Source: Rhodocollybia butyracea
Taxonomy: Eukaryota; Basidiomycota; Agaricomycetes; Agaricales; Omphalotaceae
DNA: 27,734 nt
Direction: 5' to 3'
NCBI GenBank assembly: GCA_015501585.1
Contig: JADNRY010000757.1
Location: 1 to 27,734 of the forward strand
Shown here: positions 13,937 to 24,009 of the stretch, in pieces
Position numbering within the stretch: the first letter of the stretch is position 1
Layout: the number at the start of each line of letters is the position of its first letter
Notes under the pieces: model-generated
Seen by the model: the letters and a program-made list of their open reading frames with translations, nothing else
What the model was told of the DNA's origin: nothing
The model's database searches: none
Position numbers and translations under genes: made by a program

Positions 13937-14919
13937 GACGATATTGAGGACGTCCGCTGGCTCCAGAGGAACCCCGCCACTTTTTTGAACAACACACAGC
14001 TCCCGTTGGGAATTTAGTGCGATAGAGATCAAACCGCCGTTTAGACGCTGCTCAAGGAGATTTGGGTCGAGAACCGGAGGAATGGATGTATCGAAGAAAA
14101 AGGCAAAGGTGAAACAATATGGCGTGTGGTGTAGCGAGAGGGGTAACGGTGCTCGAGAAGTTGGAGGATGCTAGAAGGCAAGTCATATTTATATACTGGA
14201 TCAACGAAATTCGAATAACACGTACCACTATCACTTCCTCTCCGATAACTTCGACGTCGGGTTTTCGAAAATGTTTTAACGCGACCAAGCTTGCAAGACA
14301 AGCACAGTCCAGAAGGTTTCCAGAATCAGCCAAACAATGTACATTTATTCGTAAATGCCAGACCTAAATCGGATTGTTAGAATGACACGGTCTAGCGAGA
14401 ACAAAAAACATACATACTCGTTGGGCTGCCTGAATACACAAAGATTCTTTATCCACGACATCGCTTCGACGTATAACCTTGTCCAGCATACGAGTAATAG
14501 TGACTTCTTCTTCTGAAGGTCTACAAGCAAAGAGTCAGATCACAACAGCGAATCAAGAAGAGAAAAAACCACGTACCTACCGACCAAGCTCGTATTCACT
14601 TGAAGCCATTGGAGATAGTTCAGAATGAATTGTGATGAATCCTTCAAACGGCCTTTCAGGAGGCGGTTTCACCATTTTTGCATCGACTTGACACAAGACT
14701 CTTAAAAAGTGATAGATAGTAAGCTCAAGTTTGGATTCACCTCTAGGAGCACAATCACCGTGTTTTACCCAGAGAACATTCTACCCAACCGAGCTCTGGC
14801 CCAAAATTTAGTGTAACAGGTCGCGTTTCGAGGAAATCACGGCTGTCTAGGCGGAGACCCTGCTTCAGAGCTGAGAACAGGAATTCTTTTTCGGGAATCG
14901 AAGGTGATGGTGGACGCAT
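13844..14919 (-). CDS. RRP45: Exosome complex subunit Rrp45 (EXOSC9), RNase PH fold
   Basis: Five exons on the minus strand: 14919-14759, 14700-14581, 14520-14418, 14363-14226, 14170-13844; introns 54-60 nt; 282 residues with an intact frame. Rrp45 is one of six RNase-PH-like ring proteins of the RNA exosome, which processes and degrades RNA in nucleus and cytoplasm; in eukaryotes this ring is catalytically inert. Seen here: LKQGLRLDSRD near the N-terminus, LGWVECSLGKTRV, KMVKPPPERPFEGF, SELSPMASSEYELGR, then a second half with NLLDCACLASLVALKHF, HHTPYCFTFAFF and LCVVQKSGG. The pattern 'SPMAS..YE.GR' and the PPPERPFEG segment identify Rrp45 rather than Rrp42 or Rrp43. It lacks the long acidic tail of animal EXOSC9. 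It shares a 71-bp bidirectional promoter with TRM112. Confidence 0.93.
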
Positions 14920-14990
14920 TGATACAAAAGTAAATAAGCGCTCAGTGCAAGATTGTTAATCGCGCTTATATTTCGTTTTTTTCTACCGCG
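14920..14990. promoter_or_regulatory. Bidirectional promoter RRP45 / TRM112
   Basis: Only 71 bp lie between the two start codons. A perfect 8-bp inverted repeat, ATAAGCGC (14934-14941) and GCGCTTAT (14962-14969), with a 20-bp spacer, is centred within 4 bp of the midpoint between the ATGs. A pyrimidine-rich TTTCGTTTTTTTCT precedes TRM112. This could be a symmetrical site controlling both genes; the factor is unknown. Confidence 0.5.
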
Positions 14991-15514
14991 ATGGTACGCC
15001 TAATAACACACAATATCCTCGCATGCCATGTCAAAGGCTGTACGTCAAACAACTTTCCTTTGCAACTCCAAGGTGTCCAGATCGAGCTGAGGGAAGCCGA
15101 GTTCAATCCTGAGTTCCTCAAGACGTTTTTACCGAAGATAGAGTGGAAGGCGTTGGTAGATACCGCGAAAGAGGCAAGTGAAATATCCTCATGATAGCGA
15201 TTACTGTCTAATCTACGATGGATCCAGTTAGGAGATACATCCCTACCACTAGAACAGCCCGAAATGCTTGACGATGAGTTTTTGAAGAACCTGCACCATG
15301 TTTTGCTTGAGGTGCTTGATACAAGCCATAATGGTGGATTCAGCTGAAGTTACTTGTACAGATCCACATTGAGGAAGGAACCATGATCTGTCCAAATTGT
15401 AAACACAATTATCCCATCTCAAATGGCATACCAAACATGGTAAGAGGATCTTCCTTTGTGCAAGTTCATGAGCTAAAGAAGATACAGCTACTGGCGGAAC
15501 ATGAAGTTGGTTGA
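14991..15514 (+). CDS. TRM112: Trm112, zinc-binding activator of methyltransferases
   Basis: Four exons: 14991-15173, 15228-15311, 15362-15439, 15488-15514; all introns phase 0; 123 residues, the usual Trm112 size. Trm112 is the obligate partner of Trm9, Trm11, Mtq2 and Bud23, which modify tRNA, release factor eRF1 and 18S rRNA. Visible are [17 protein letters not shown] (C12, C17) and [23 protein letters not shown] (C99, C102), the four zinc ligands, and the ending LLAEHEVG. The last exon has only eight sense codons. The first intron starts GCAAGT, a GC-AG intron; splicing there is required because the frame otherwise stops within seven codons and the next conserved segment, [14 protein letters not shown], starts exactly at its acceptor. 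Confidence 0.95.
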
Positions 15515-15634
15515 AAACCAGACGGAAACGAAACGAAATATAAATAATGCGTATACATTGTTCTTGTTCGCTCCATCCGCCCAATAATCTACGTATACAA
15601 TTTTTGAACGTACAAAGACCGATGTAAAGTACGA

Positions 15635-16780
15635 CTAGTCCGCGGAGAGTTCGAGTTTGATCTTTGCGATAGCAGCTGCAGGGTTGAGACCCTTCGGGCA
15701 GGTTCGGGAGCCTATATTGGAAAAAGGTCAGAAAACTCAAGCTTCGAAAATGCAGGAATTCAACTTGCAGTTGAAGATGGTGTGGCATCGGTACATGCTC
15801 ATCTCGTTCTGCAAAAGCTCCTTGCGTTTGGCAGCATTGCTGTCCTGAATATTGAAAATAATCAATGTCAAATGTGTTAGCGCTTGCAATTTCGTTACGC
15901 ACTCGAGAGTCAGCAATCCACCGGTAAGCCTGCATCAAGGTAGCCGGACCAAGATATTCGTCTTGGTTCCACCAGTATGAAGGGCAGGACGTTGAGCAAC
16001 ATGCGCAGAGGATACATTCGTACAGTCCATCGAGTTTACGACGGTCCTCCTGCGACTGGAGGAATTCGCCTGCAGCCAGTAATTAGCTAATGCAGACAAA
16101 AACAGATTATAGTTTACCCTTCTCTGGTGGGTTGTCGTTCTGGAGGTAAGGCTGGATAGACTTGTACTGCTTATAGAAAAGAGTAAGATCAGGAACCAAG
16201 TCCTTGACGATGTACACTGTGATACATCATTGATTAGCTTTGTTTGCTGGGCTTGCTAGAGAGACGCACTGTGAGGTAGAGGGTAGATCTTCGAGTCTTT
16301 TGAAGCATTTCTGTCTATACGGCAGAGACAAGCCAGTGTATTTTGCCCGTCGATGTTCATGGCGCAGGACCCGCAAATTCCCTCTCTGCAGGAGCGACGG
16401 AAAGTAAGAGTAGGGTCAATCTCATTCTTTATCTTAATGAGAGCATCGAGAATCTTCAGAAAAAATGTTGTTTCAGCTCGATGTCACATGAACGTGGACT
16501 ACAACGTACCATAGGCCCTGTTTGGTTAAGATCAATGGTATAAGACTGCAAGGTTGGTTTCTTGGATGGTTCATCAGGATTCTGCGCGCCGATATATGAG
16601 CTTTGGTCTTTGCAAAGAGTACGGGAGTCAACTTGCCCAGCGGTAAATCTTGAATTCCTTGTTCAGGACAGGTTTTTGCAGAGGCTCAGCCTGGAGCTTA
16701 ATGGAGCTAGAGGAGAATAAGCGAGTATTTGTAATGGATGCTTTGGCGAGTCGGCGAGTAGCCAGGCTGAGGACAGACAT
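15635..16780 (-). CDS. SDHB: Succinate dehydrogenase iron-sulfur subunit, mitochondrial
   Basis: Seven exons on the minus strand: 16780-16637, 16581-16510, 16453-16270, 16216-16118, 16069-15903, 15844-15769, 15711-15635; 272 residues, intact. It is the electron-transfer subunit of respiratory complex II. The N-terminus, [20 protein letters not shown], is a typical mitochondrial presequence. Cluster ligands are visible: 2Fe-2S C94-x4-C99-x2-C102-x11-C114; 4Fe-4S C185-x2-C188-x2-C191 with C252; 3Fe-4S C195, C242 and C248. [10 protein letters not shown] precedes the last intron. Two introns are GC-AG, the first (16636-16582) and the last (15768-15712), both with donor GCAAGT. In the last one only the GC donor yields [13 protein letters not shown]; the nearby GT shifts the frame. 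The frame is open 25 codons upstream of the chosen ATG, so a longer start at 16855 is possible but would spoil the presequence. Confidence 0.96.
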
Positions 16781-17255
16781 GGTGGAGGTAGTAGAGACGA
16801 AAGCTCGGAGTCGCGTAAATTCGGAATATTCGGAAGCGTTGCGGAGCCCCGCCAATCAGCGCTTAGCTTTCAGTAATCTAAGTCCCGGGCCGGTGAAAGC
16901 CGGTGCCCGCACCTTCCACTCAATTTCCACTTGAAGATAGAAGACACTACTTTTCCCCAACGTAGTGTAGTACGGGCCCCGACTGCTCCCAAACGGGACC
17001 GCGTCGGTTTTCTTTCCTTTCTACCTCAGATTGTAGTCATATGATGTTCTAACTTCTGTGACATACTTTTTCGGAGGTAGAAACAAACCCCTAATGGAGA
17101 CCAGCGAAAGCTCAGAGTCAATAAGGGGTTAGTACTGTTGATGTTGCAAGTCCCGGTATAGCTTGTATGCGTTCAAGACATCGGGGTATAATGACCCGAT
17201 CGCGTTTCAAATTCTGTTCTGCCAGCCTCAGAATCTTCTCTTCGTCCTTTCATCC
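16781..17255. other. Divergent intergenic region upstream of SDHB and an orphan gene
   Basis: 475 bp holding both promoters. The SDHB-proximal part is GC-rich, with a GCCGGTG direct repeat three bases apart (near 16890-16906) and CCCGGGCC. The central part has pyrimidine tracts. A CCAAT box lies at 16852-16856. No gene is supported here. Confidence 0.5.
16851..16858 (-). promoter_or_regulatory. CCAAT box (TGATTGGC) upstream of SDHB
   Basis: On the SDHB coding strand the octamer TGATTGGC sits about 70 nt before the ATG. CCAAT boxes bound by the HAP/CBC complex activate respiratory and haem genes in fungi. The same octamer in the same orientation precedes ferrochelatase. If the longer SDHB start at 16855 were used, the box would overlap the start codon, which supports the shorter start. 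Confidence 0.45.
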
Positions 17256-17983
17256 ATGCCCTTTCGGCTTTCCAGGAGGCCTTCTCAAATTCGCAGCTTT
17301 GATTCCTCTGAAAATCATGTAGGTTGATGGCTAGGCTGAAGATCCAAACATCTCCTTATCTGTGATCTAGAGCACTGGAGAATCGACCAAGAAAGCTCAA
17401 TGCTTCAGTCAGCTTGTCCACAAATCTAAAACACTTTTTTCTTTCGTCTGGATCAAGGATGTCGATGAGCAGGTTTGTCGTGTTGTCTTTCAAGATTATC
17501 GATGTAAACCGACCTGCCTTGTGTTCTCAGACTCTGGCTGGCGCGCGAGCTTCTCGTTCTCGAACGAGAACATGCTTGCGATCCCCAAGCGTAATTGAGC
17601 TACTACAACCTCGACCGGAACTCCATACCTACGAGATATCCTGGCCACGTCGTCCAGGAAGTCGCTCAGGCAATCGACACTCTCGTTCTAATCCTCACGG
17701 TCGTCATTCTTCCCATAGCCAAGTCAATATCCATTCATCAAATCCACGATCGGTGGCTCCCCATCCCCCAAGGTTTAATTCTGTGGTCCGCAGAGAGGTC
17801 CCAAGATATTCAACTATCGCTCGACCTACGCACACCAGTATCATGATTTCTCCGATCAACTTTTCCCCCCCTAATATTGAAGCTGCGATCGTTAATGTTG
17901 ATGGAACAAATCCTTCTGCTGGAGAACTACCAGAAACTCCTCCACCAGCATACTCGCGGTTTTACAGCGTTCCAGGCTGTTAG
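17256..17983 (+). CDS. Basic, serine/proline-rich orphan protein with C-terminal PPPAY motif
   Basis: Exons 17256-17318, 17371-17472 and 17531-17983, phase-0 introns of 52 and 58 nt, 205 residues. I do not recognise the family. The protein starts MPFRLSRRPSQIRSFDSSE. It is rich in Arg, Ser, His and Pro, has no membrane segment, and ends with an Ile/Asn/Pro-rich stretch and ETPPPAYSRFYSVPGC. PPxY motifs bind WW domains, for example of Rsp5-type ubiquitin ligases, so an adaptor role is conceivable but unproven. The exon structure was chosen because both introns have good borders and all three exons stay in phase. An alternative is a start inside exon 2. Confidence 0.6.
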
Positions 17984-18145
17984 ATCCACGCCCATATTCT
18001 CTCGATTTTACTCTCTGGTCAAGTCAGTGTTACCAGTGTACTCCCCAAAATTCACTTGTAGTAATAAGTAGCTTCTTCCAAGTAATAGTTACTGTAATTT
18101 GTTAATTTTGTACAAGCTTGAAGCTTTTGACTTATTCTCTCGCTG

Positions 18146-18153
18146 TGATTGGC
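18146..18153 (+). promoter_or_regulatory. CCAAT box (TGATTGGC) upstream of ferrochelatase
   Basis: The octamer lies ~110 nt before the HEM15 ATG and is identical to the one before SDHB. Nearby, CGTCGAC (18193-18199) and GTCGACG (18210-18216) form a 7-bp inverted repeat around a 10-nt spacer, which may be another binding site. Confidence 0.45.
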
Positions 18154-18263
18154 TGTGAACTTCGGCTACTACGGATATCCCAATTCGGCCCGCGTCGACA
18201 AGTCCTTACGTCGACGTTGATGAATCGTAACGGACACAGCCAGTTCCTTCGACTTCTACCACC

Positions 18264-19687
<1,424 letters not shown>

Positions 19688-19807
19688 TGCACTATCAAAT
19701 AATGATACAGTTACCGTTACCCGCACTTGCTTACATACACTAATGCCCGCTGTATAAGACCACTTTTGAAAAACCATGGAATCCGTACTTCCCTTGCAAA
19801 CTTTGTC

Positions 19808-21665
19808 ATGTCCCAAGCCACTGTCGTCTCTGCACCGGGCAAGGTGCTGATTGCTGGTGGCTATCTTGTGCTGGATCCAGCTTATTCCGGCGTTGTCGTT
19901 TCGACTTCTTCACGATTCTACACTGTCATTCAGCAATCTTCACGTGGTCCAAATACCATCCAAGTCCGTTCTCCACAATTCGACGGCTCTACTTGGATAT
20001 ATTCGCTTGATTTCAGTGATTCGCCAACTGTACAGGCTCTTGAAGAAAAGTCTGAAACCGTAATCCTTTGTTAATCTGATACTAATCTGATAATCTATAT
20101 AGTACGAGCAAAAACAAATTTGTTCATCTTGCTCTTCAACATACCATATCTCTTGCCTGCGAGGTTCGCGGAATATCCGCTATCCAACAGCTGTTTGCGC
20201 CGGGACTAGATATAGCCATCGTAGGCGATAATGATTTTTATTCGCAACGGGCACAGGTTTGTCCATGGAATTCTCCGATTCTGTTTTTTTACTCTGACAC
20301 CTACCTACCCAGTTGGCTACCCTGAACCTACCTCGAACTTTGTCGTCACTATCTTCTATCCAACCCTTTTGTCCACAGGGTGTTACTCTGTCTCAGGTCC
20401 ACAAGACTGGGCTCGGGTCTTCCGCGGCACTCATCACGTCTCTGGTTTCCGCCTTACTCCTCCGCTTAGAAGTTATTCCACCTTCTGCACTATCAGAAGA
20501 TCATGGGAGAGACCGCCATCTTGCACACAATCTTTCTCAGTTTATTCACTGCTTGGCTCAAGGCAAGGTTGGAAGTGGCTTCGATGTTTCCGCGGCTGTC
20601 TTTGGAAGCCATCTATACACCCGTTTTGATCCTGGCGTCATAGCTCCTCTAATGGGAGACGATTCGGTGCGTATGCTTTGTTCCGTCGCTCGATTCAGTC
20701 CTGACAACGTTCCAGACACGGCCGACGTCAATCTTACCAGTGGTCTCGCCGGCCAACTCATCATGGAACCACCTTGTCCGGCCATTCCAACTTCCTCCTC
20801 TGACAAGGCTCATGCTCGCTGACGTCGATGCTGGCAGCGACACGCCGTCTTTGGTAGGCAAAGTGCTCGCATGGAGAAAAAACGACCCAGAGAATGGTGA
20901 GTTATCGTTAAACTCCCGTGCATTAAAAGAAGTAACTCGATCACGTATCAGCGAACACTGTTTGGACTGCTCTGGACCAGCTAAATCAGTCTTTGTCTTC
21001 GACGCTCTCGCACCTCTCTACCTTGTACTCCAGAAATCCTAAAAGTTACACGGCCATCGTAAAATTCATTTCATCATTACAGCCAGTACAAGTATGTATT
21101 TCGCCGATGGATGAATTACGGATCTCTAACATTTTCCTCCAGTGGACCGCTGATCCGTCGTTCGGTAACGACGAGGCTGAGATCGCTGCTACGTTCTATC
21201 ACGCACATGCGATATCCCAGGTACCGTACTCGTTTTTATCCTTCAAGCTTGACCTGCTTACCTGGTGGTGAAACAATAGGAAATTCGAATGAAAATGAAG
21301 ATGATGGGCGAACTCGCCGGCGTCCCGATAGAACCCACGAGCAAACTGAGCTTCTGAATGAGTGCTGTTCCTAGCGGGTGTCATTGGTGGTGGTGTTCCT
21401 GGTGGTGGGTCCTAAAAATGATCCCATGTTCTTTTCTGATCCTTTTCTGATAGCTGGAGGATACGATGCTGTATGGCTGCTGGTGTGTGAACCTGAAGAC
21501 TGTCAACCTGGCCAATGGCCTCGGGAACGTATCGAATATGTGTGGTCCAACTATACAAAATTGGATGTGTCACCTCTCTCTGCGGAGGAGAGTTTGGCTA
21601 AAGGTGCTCGTTTGGAATCCATCGACGCAATTAAGGGATTGCGGCAGGCTATGCAGATTCTATGA
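19808..21665 (+). CDS. ERG8: Phosphomevalonate kinase (apparent frameshifts in exon 7)
   Basis: Exons approximately 19808-20049, 20103-20256, 20313-20670, 20741-20896, 20952-21091, 21143-21220, 21280-21404 and 21454-21665; about 488 residues. It phosphorylates mevalonate-5-phosphate in the mevalonate pathway to sterols. GHMP-kinase motifs: [19 protein letters not shown] at the start, [20 protein letters not shown] (ATP loop), [32 protein letters not shown], and the C-terminal [16 protein letters not shown] split by the last intron. Two bases seem missing in exon 7: a C after TTC (21352-21354) and a C in TTCC (21368-21371). With both added, [18 protein letters not shown] reads through. The first donor is uncertain: GTAATC at 20060 leaves the frame one base off unless a base is surplus, while GTCTGA at 20050 keeps it. 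The gene lies 120 bp downstream of HEM15 on the same strand. Confidence 0.9.
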
Positions 21666-21761
21666 TACCTTCGGGATAGTCCATCGATGCTAATTAGATT
21701 GTCTAACTAATATTATATGTAGTCACAAATCCAGGCAGTACATTAAAAAGTCCAGTGCCTA

Positions 21762-23957
21762 CTACATGCACATTTTTGCCTCTCCCTCTTTTGTCCATGA
21801 CTTGGCAAGAGCAATAAATAGTGAGAGTGTTAAAACAATTACTCCGAATGCTACACAAATAAAAGCCGGTAGTCGACTGCGGCTATACACGGAAGAGACT
21901 GGTTTGACAGCTTCAGATAACACGCAGCGGGGAAAATGAATGCGAGGGCGGTTGCAGAGACTCCACCAGTGATTTCGAGCATTACTCCAAGATCACAAGT
22001 GATCATGGCAACTGATTCGAGAGCCTGGTGAGCTTGAGAGTTATCTTTGACAAAGAAACACTTACGCGACATTGAAGTAAAGAGGATAGTAGTAGTGAAA
22101 AATAGGTGGCGTTGTGGATTAAAGCTCTCATGAGAGAAGAAATAGTCCTCGATAACCTTGTCTAGCTGTCAGCCTCCAGAATGATGAACCGCGAATGAAA
22201 CTCACCTCTCTACAAACAAACAGTTCAAGCGGTAATGTTGTAAACATGTTCAGCCAAAACAGAACCGGGCAACGTTAATTAACGTGTTGTTCTAGGAATA
22301 GGCCATGAATACCCTTGAGAGACCAAAACAATGAAGCCACTCACGGAAGGGAAGTTGTTTTAAGATATTCCCTTGTGTTTTCTCAGTGAATACAAGGTAA
22401 CCTGAATATTGCCAGTGTTGCACAAGCGAAAAGAGAGATTAACGTAGATACATGGGTGACCTGTGTAAACCGATCAAGCGTTGGGGTCCTCAGGCTTCCA
22501 TAGATGAGGAGAGAGTTGTGATGGCAAACTAGAGAAGGGATCAATCTATGAGCCATCTCAAACCCTGAAATCGCTCACCGAACGCGAAACTTATGACACC
22601 AATTGCTTGGAATATTCCAGAATTTACGAAAGAGAATCGTAAAGATGGATCTCCTTTGAGAGTTGGAGGAACCTTTGGGGAAATTAGTGTCCATACGCGT
22701 CTTGTGCTACATATAGCAGACATACATGTGGCCCCTCTACCAGCACCGATATGACAATGATAAGCATACTGATCAGGGCAAGTCCCGACGCGCGAGAAAG
22801 TTTGTGGATGTCGCGATACAGTGAAAGTGGGTATGAAACACAAGTGGTGCAGAGAAAGATCACAAACTGCCTGTTCGTGAGAAGCCCTAGCACTGGGGTC
22901 TTGTATAGGTCAGGGAATATCGAGCAATGACATGGGGGATTGTGTCGCCAATGATGATACCAAAAGCGATCATTCCTGTTAAGGTTATATGAAAATTGGT
23001 TGTGTCAAAAGAATGGATGCGTACCACCAAAGGCAAACGAAAACTGGAAGAATGACACAGCTGCACGACCGCTGGATCCAAAGCAGTGGTTCATGATGTC
23101 AATGTAGGTATGTCGGCCACTCAATTTCGCATTGAGAAACTATTAAACGAATCGTCCAGTCGGTAAACACCACATAGGGCAACCAACAGAACAAGTCCAG
23201 TGAAGAAGCCGGCCTGGCTAACAGCATATCGGTAAGCCTGAAGACTGGGATCAAAAACCAATAAAGCAGTGTGAAGAATTATTACCGATTATGCCTAGTA
23301 ATACGTGTCAGTATTTTCGAAGAGCATCAGATATCCTCATTCACCTGCACCCAGAATAGAGTTGGCCATATTAGCAACAGAGTCGAACATTCCTCCGCCA
23401 GCTGTCCGCTTAGCTGCGATTGCTTCGAGGTCGATATCATCAGCACCCCATCATGCAAAGGCACCGAAGTCTGATGAGATGATTCAAGTAGACCAACAAT
23501 GAGAGGTAGGTGTGGGCCTCTGTGTCCTCGAGGCGTTGTAGTTGTTACTGGTTCCTCGTCTATTTCATCGTCATCGAGTTCAAATTCTAAGATACATGTA
23601 TCGTTTGTGGTGTTTACATTCAGAAACTGCAGATTACGCACTGCCTCGCGACTGGCAACTGTAGACCGTAGTGGTGGGTGAATTACTTGTACGTCCTCCT
23701 GGAATCTAACGGAATGCTCGGCTCGGCGGGCTAGTAAAAGTTTCCTCATCTGAATCATCATCGTCGACTGAAAAAACAACGTTGTGATCCCCGAGCAAAG
23801 GCCTGCTTGCTTCTCCGCTTTCAATATCGAATGTCCCGCGTTCTATTGGAAGAAAACATTGGCTGTCATGGACATAGGAATCGAGAAACAGAAATGGTCG
23901 ACACAGACGCCGCCAGTGTGCGTTTAGCGCCACGTGAGAAAATGGTGATCCGCTCAT
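21762..23957 (-). CDS. Amino-acid transporter, SLC38/AVT family (many frameshifts)
   Basis: Nine exons on the minus strand: 23957-23345, 23294-23286 (9 nt), 23237-23025, 22975-22736, 22672-22579, 22528-22345, 22291-22206, 22157-22066, 22011-21762; ~590 residues. This family moves neutral amino acids across vacuolar or plasma membranes. The N-terminal ~200 residues are acidic and cytosolic; then come about eleven helices. Conserved pieces: MFDSVANMANSILGAGIIGLP, IVLNAKLSGRHTYIDIMNHCFGSS, FGIIIGDTIPHVI, LLTNRQFVIFLCTT, LKGDPSLRFSFVNSGIFQAIG, CDLGVMLEITGGVSATALAF and RLPAFICVAFGVIVLTLSLF. About ten single-base shifts are needed, near 23736, 23446, 23228, 23165, 23137, 22922, 22405, 22358, 22252 and 21905. 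Codons between them are well conserved. It could be a young pseudogene, but the same kinds of shift occur in neighbouring housekeeping genes, so poor consensus is likelier. The start ATG is the first in frame and not otherwise supported. Confidence 0.8.
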
Positions 23958-24009
23958 CCCGTTCCGAATTTCGAATACTCAATTGCTCTCGGACGCAAGT
24001 CAAGTCGGA
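23958..24009. promoter_or_regulatory. Very short divergent promoter, transporter / PL14 gene
   Basis: Only 52 bp separate the inferred ATGs of the minus-strand transporter and the plus-strand lyase. Either the promoters are embedded in 5' coding sequence or one start lies further inside. No motif is evident. Confidence 0.3.

Noticed and set aside
15249..15938. 229-codon minus-strand open frame
   Set aside because: It runs through TRM112 exons on the opposite strand and through SDHB introns and exons out of frame; both real genes explain the region.
20671..20740. Apparent frameshift in the middle of ERG8
   Set aside because: A 70-nt intron with donor GTATGC and acceptor ACCAG joins DDSV to [11 protein letters not shown] in frame, so no lesion is needed here.
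22012..22065. Apparent frameshift near the end of the transporter
   Set aside because: Using the later acceptor GAATCAG gives ..TSMSLAMITCDLG in frame; the earlier CACCAG acceptor was the wrong choice.
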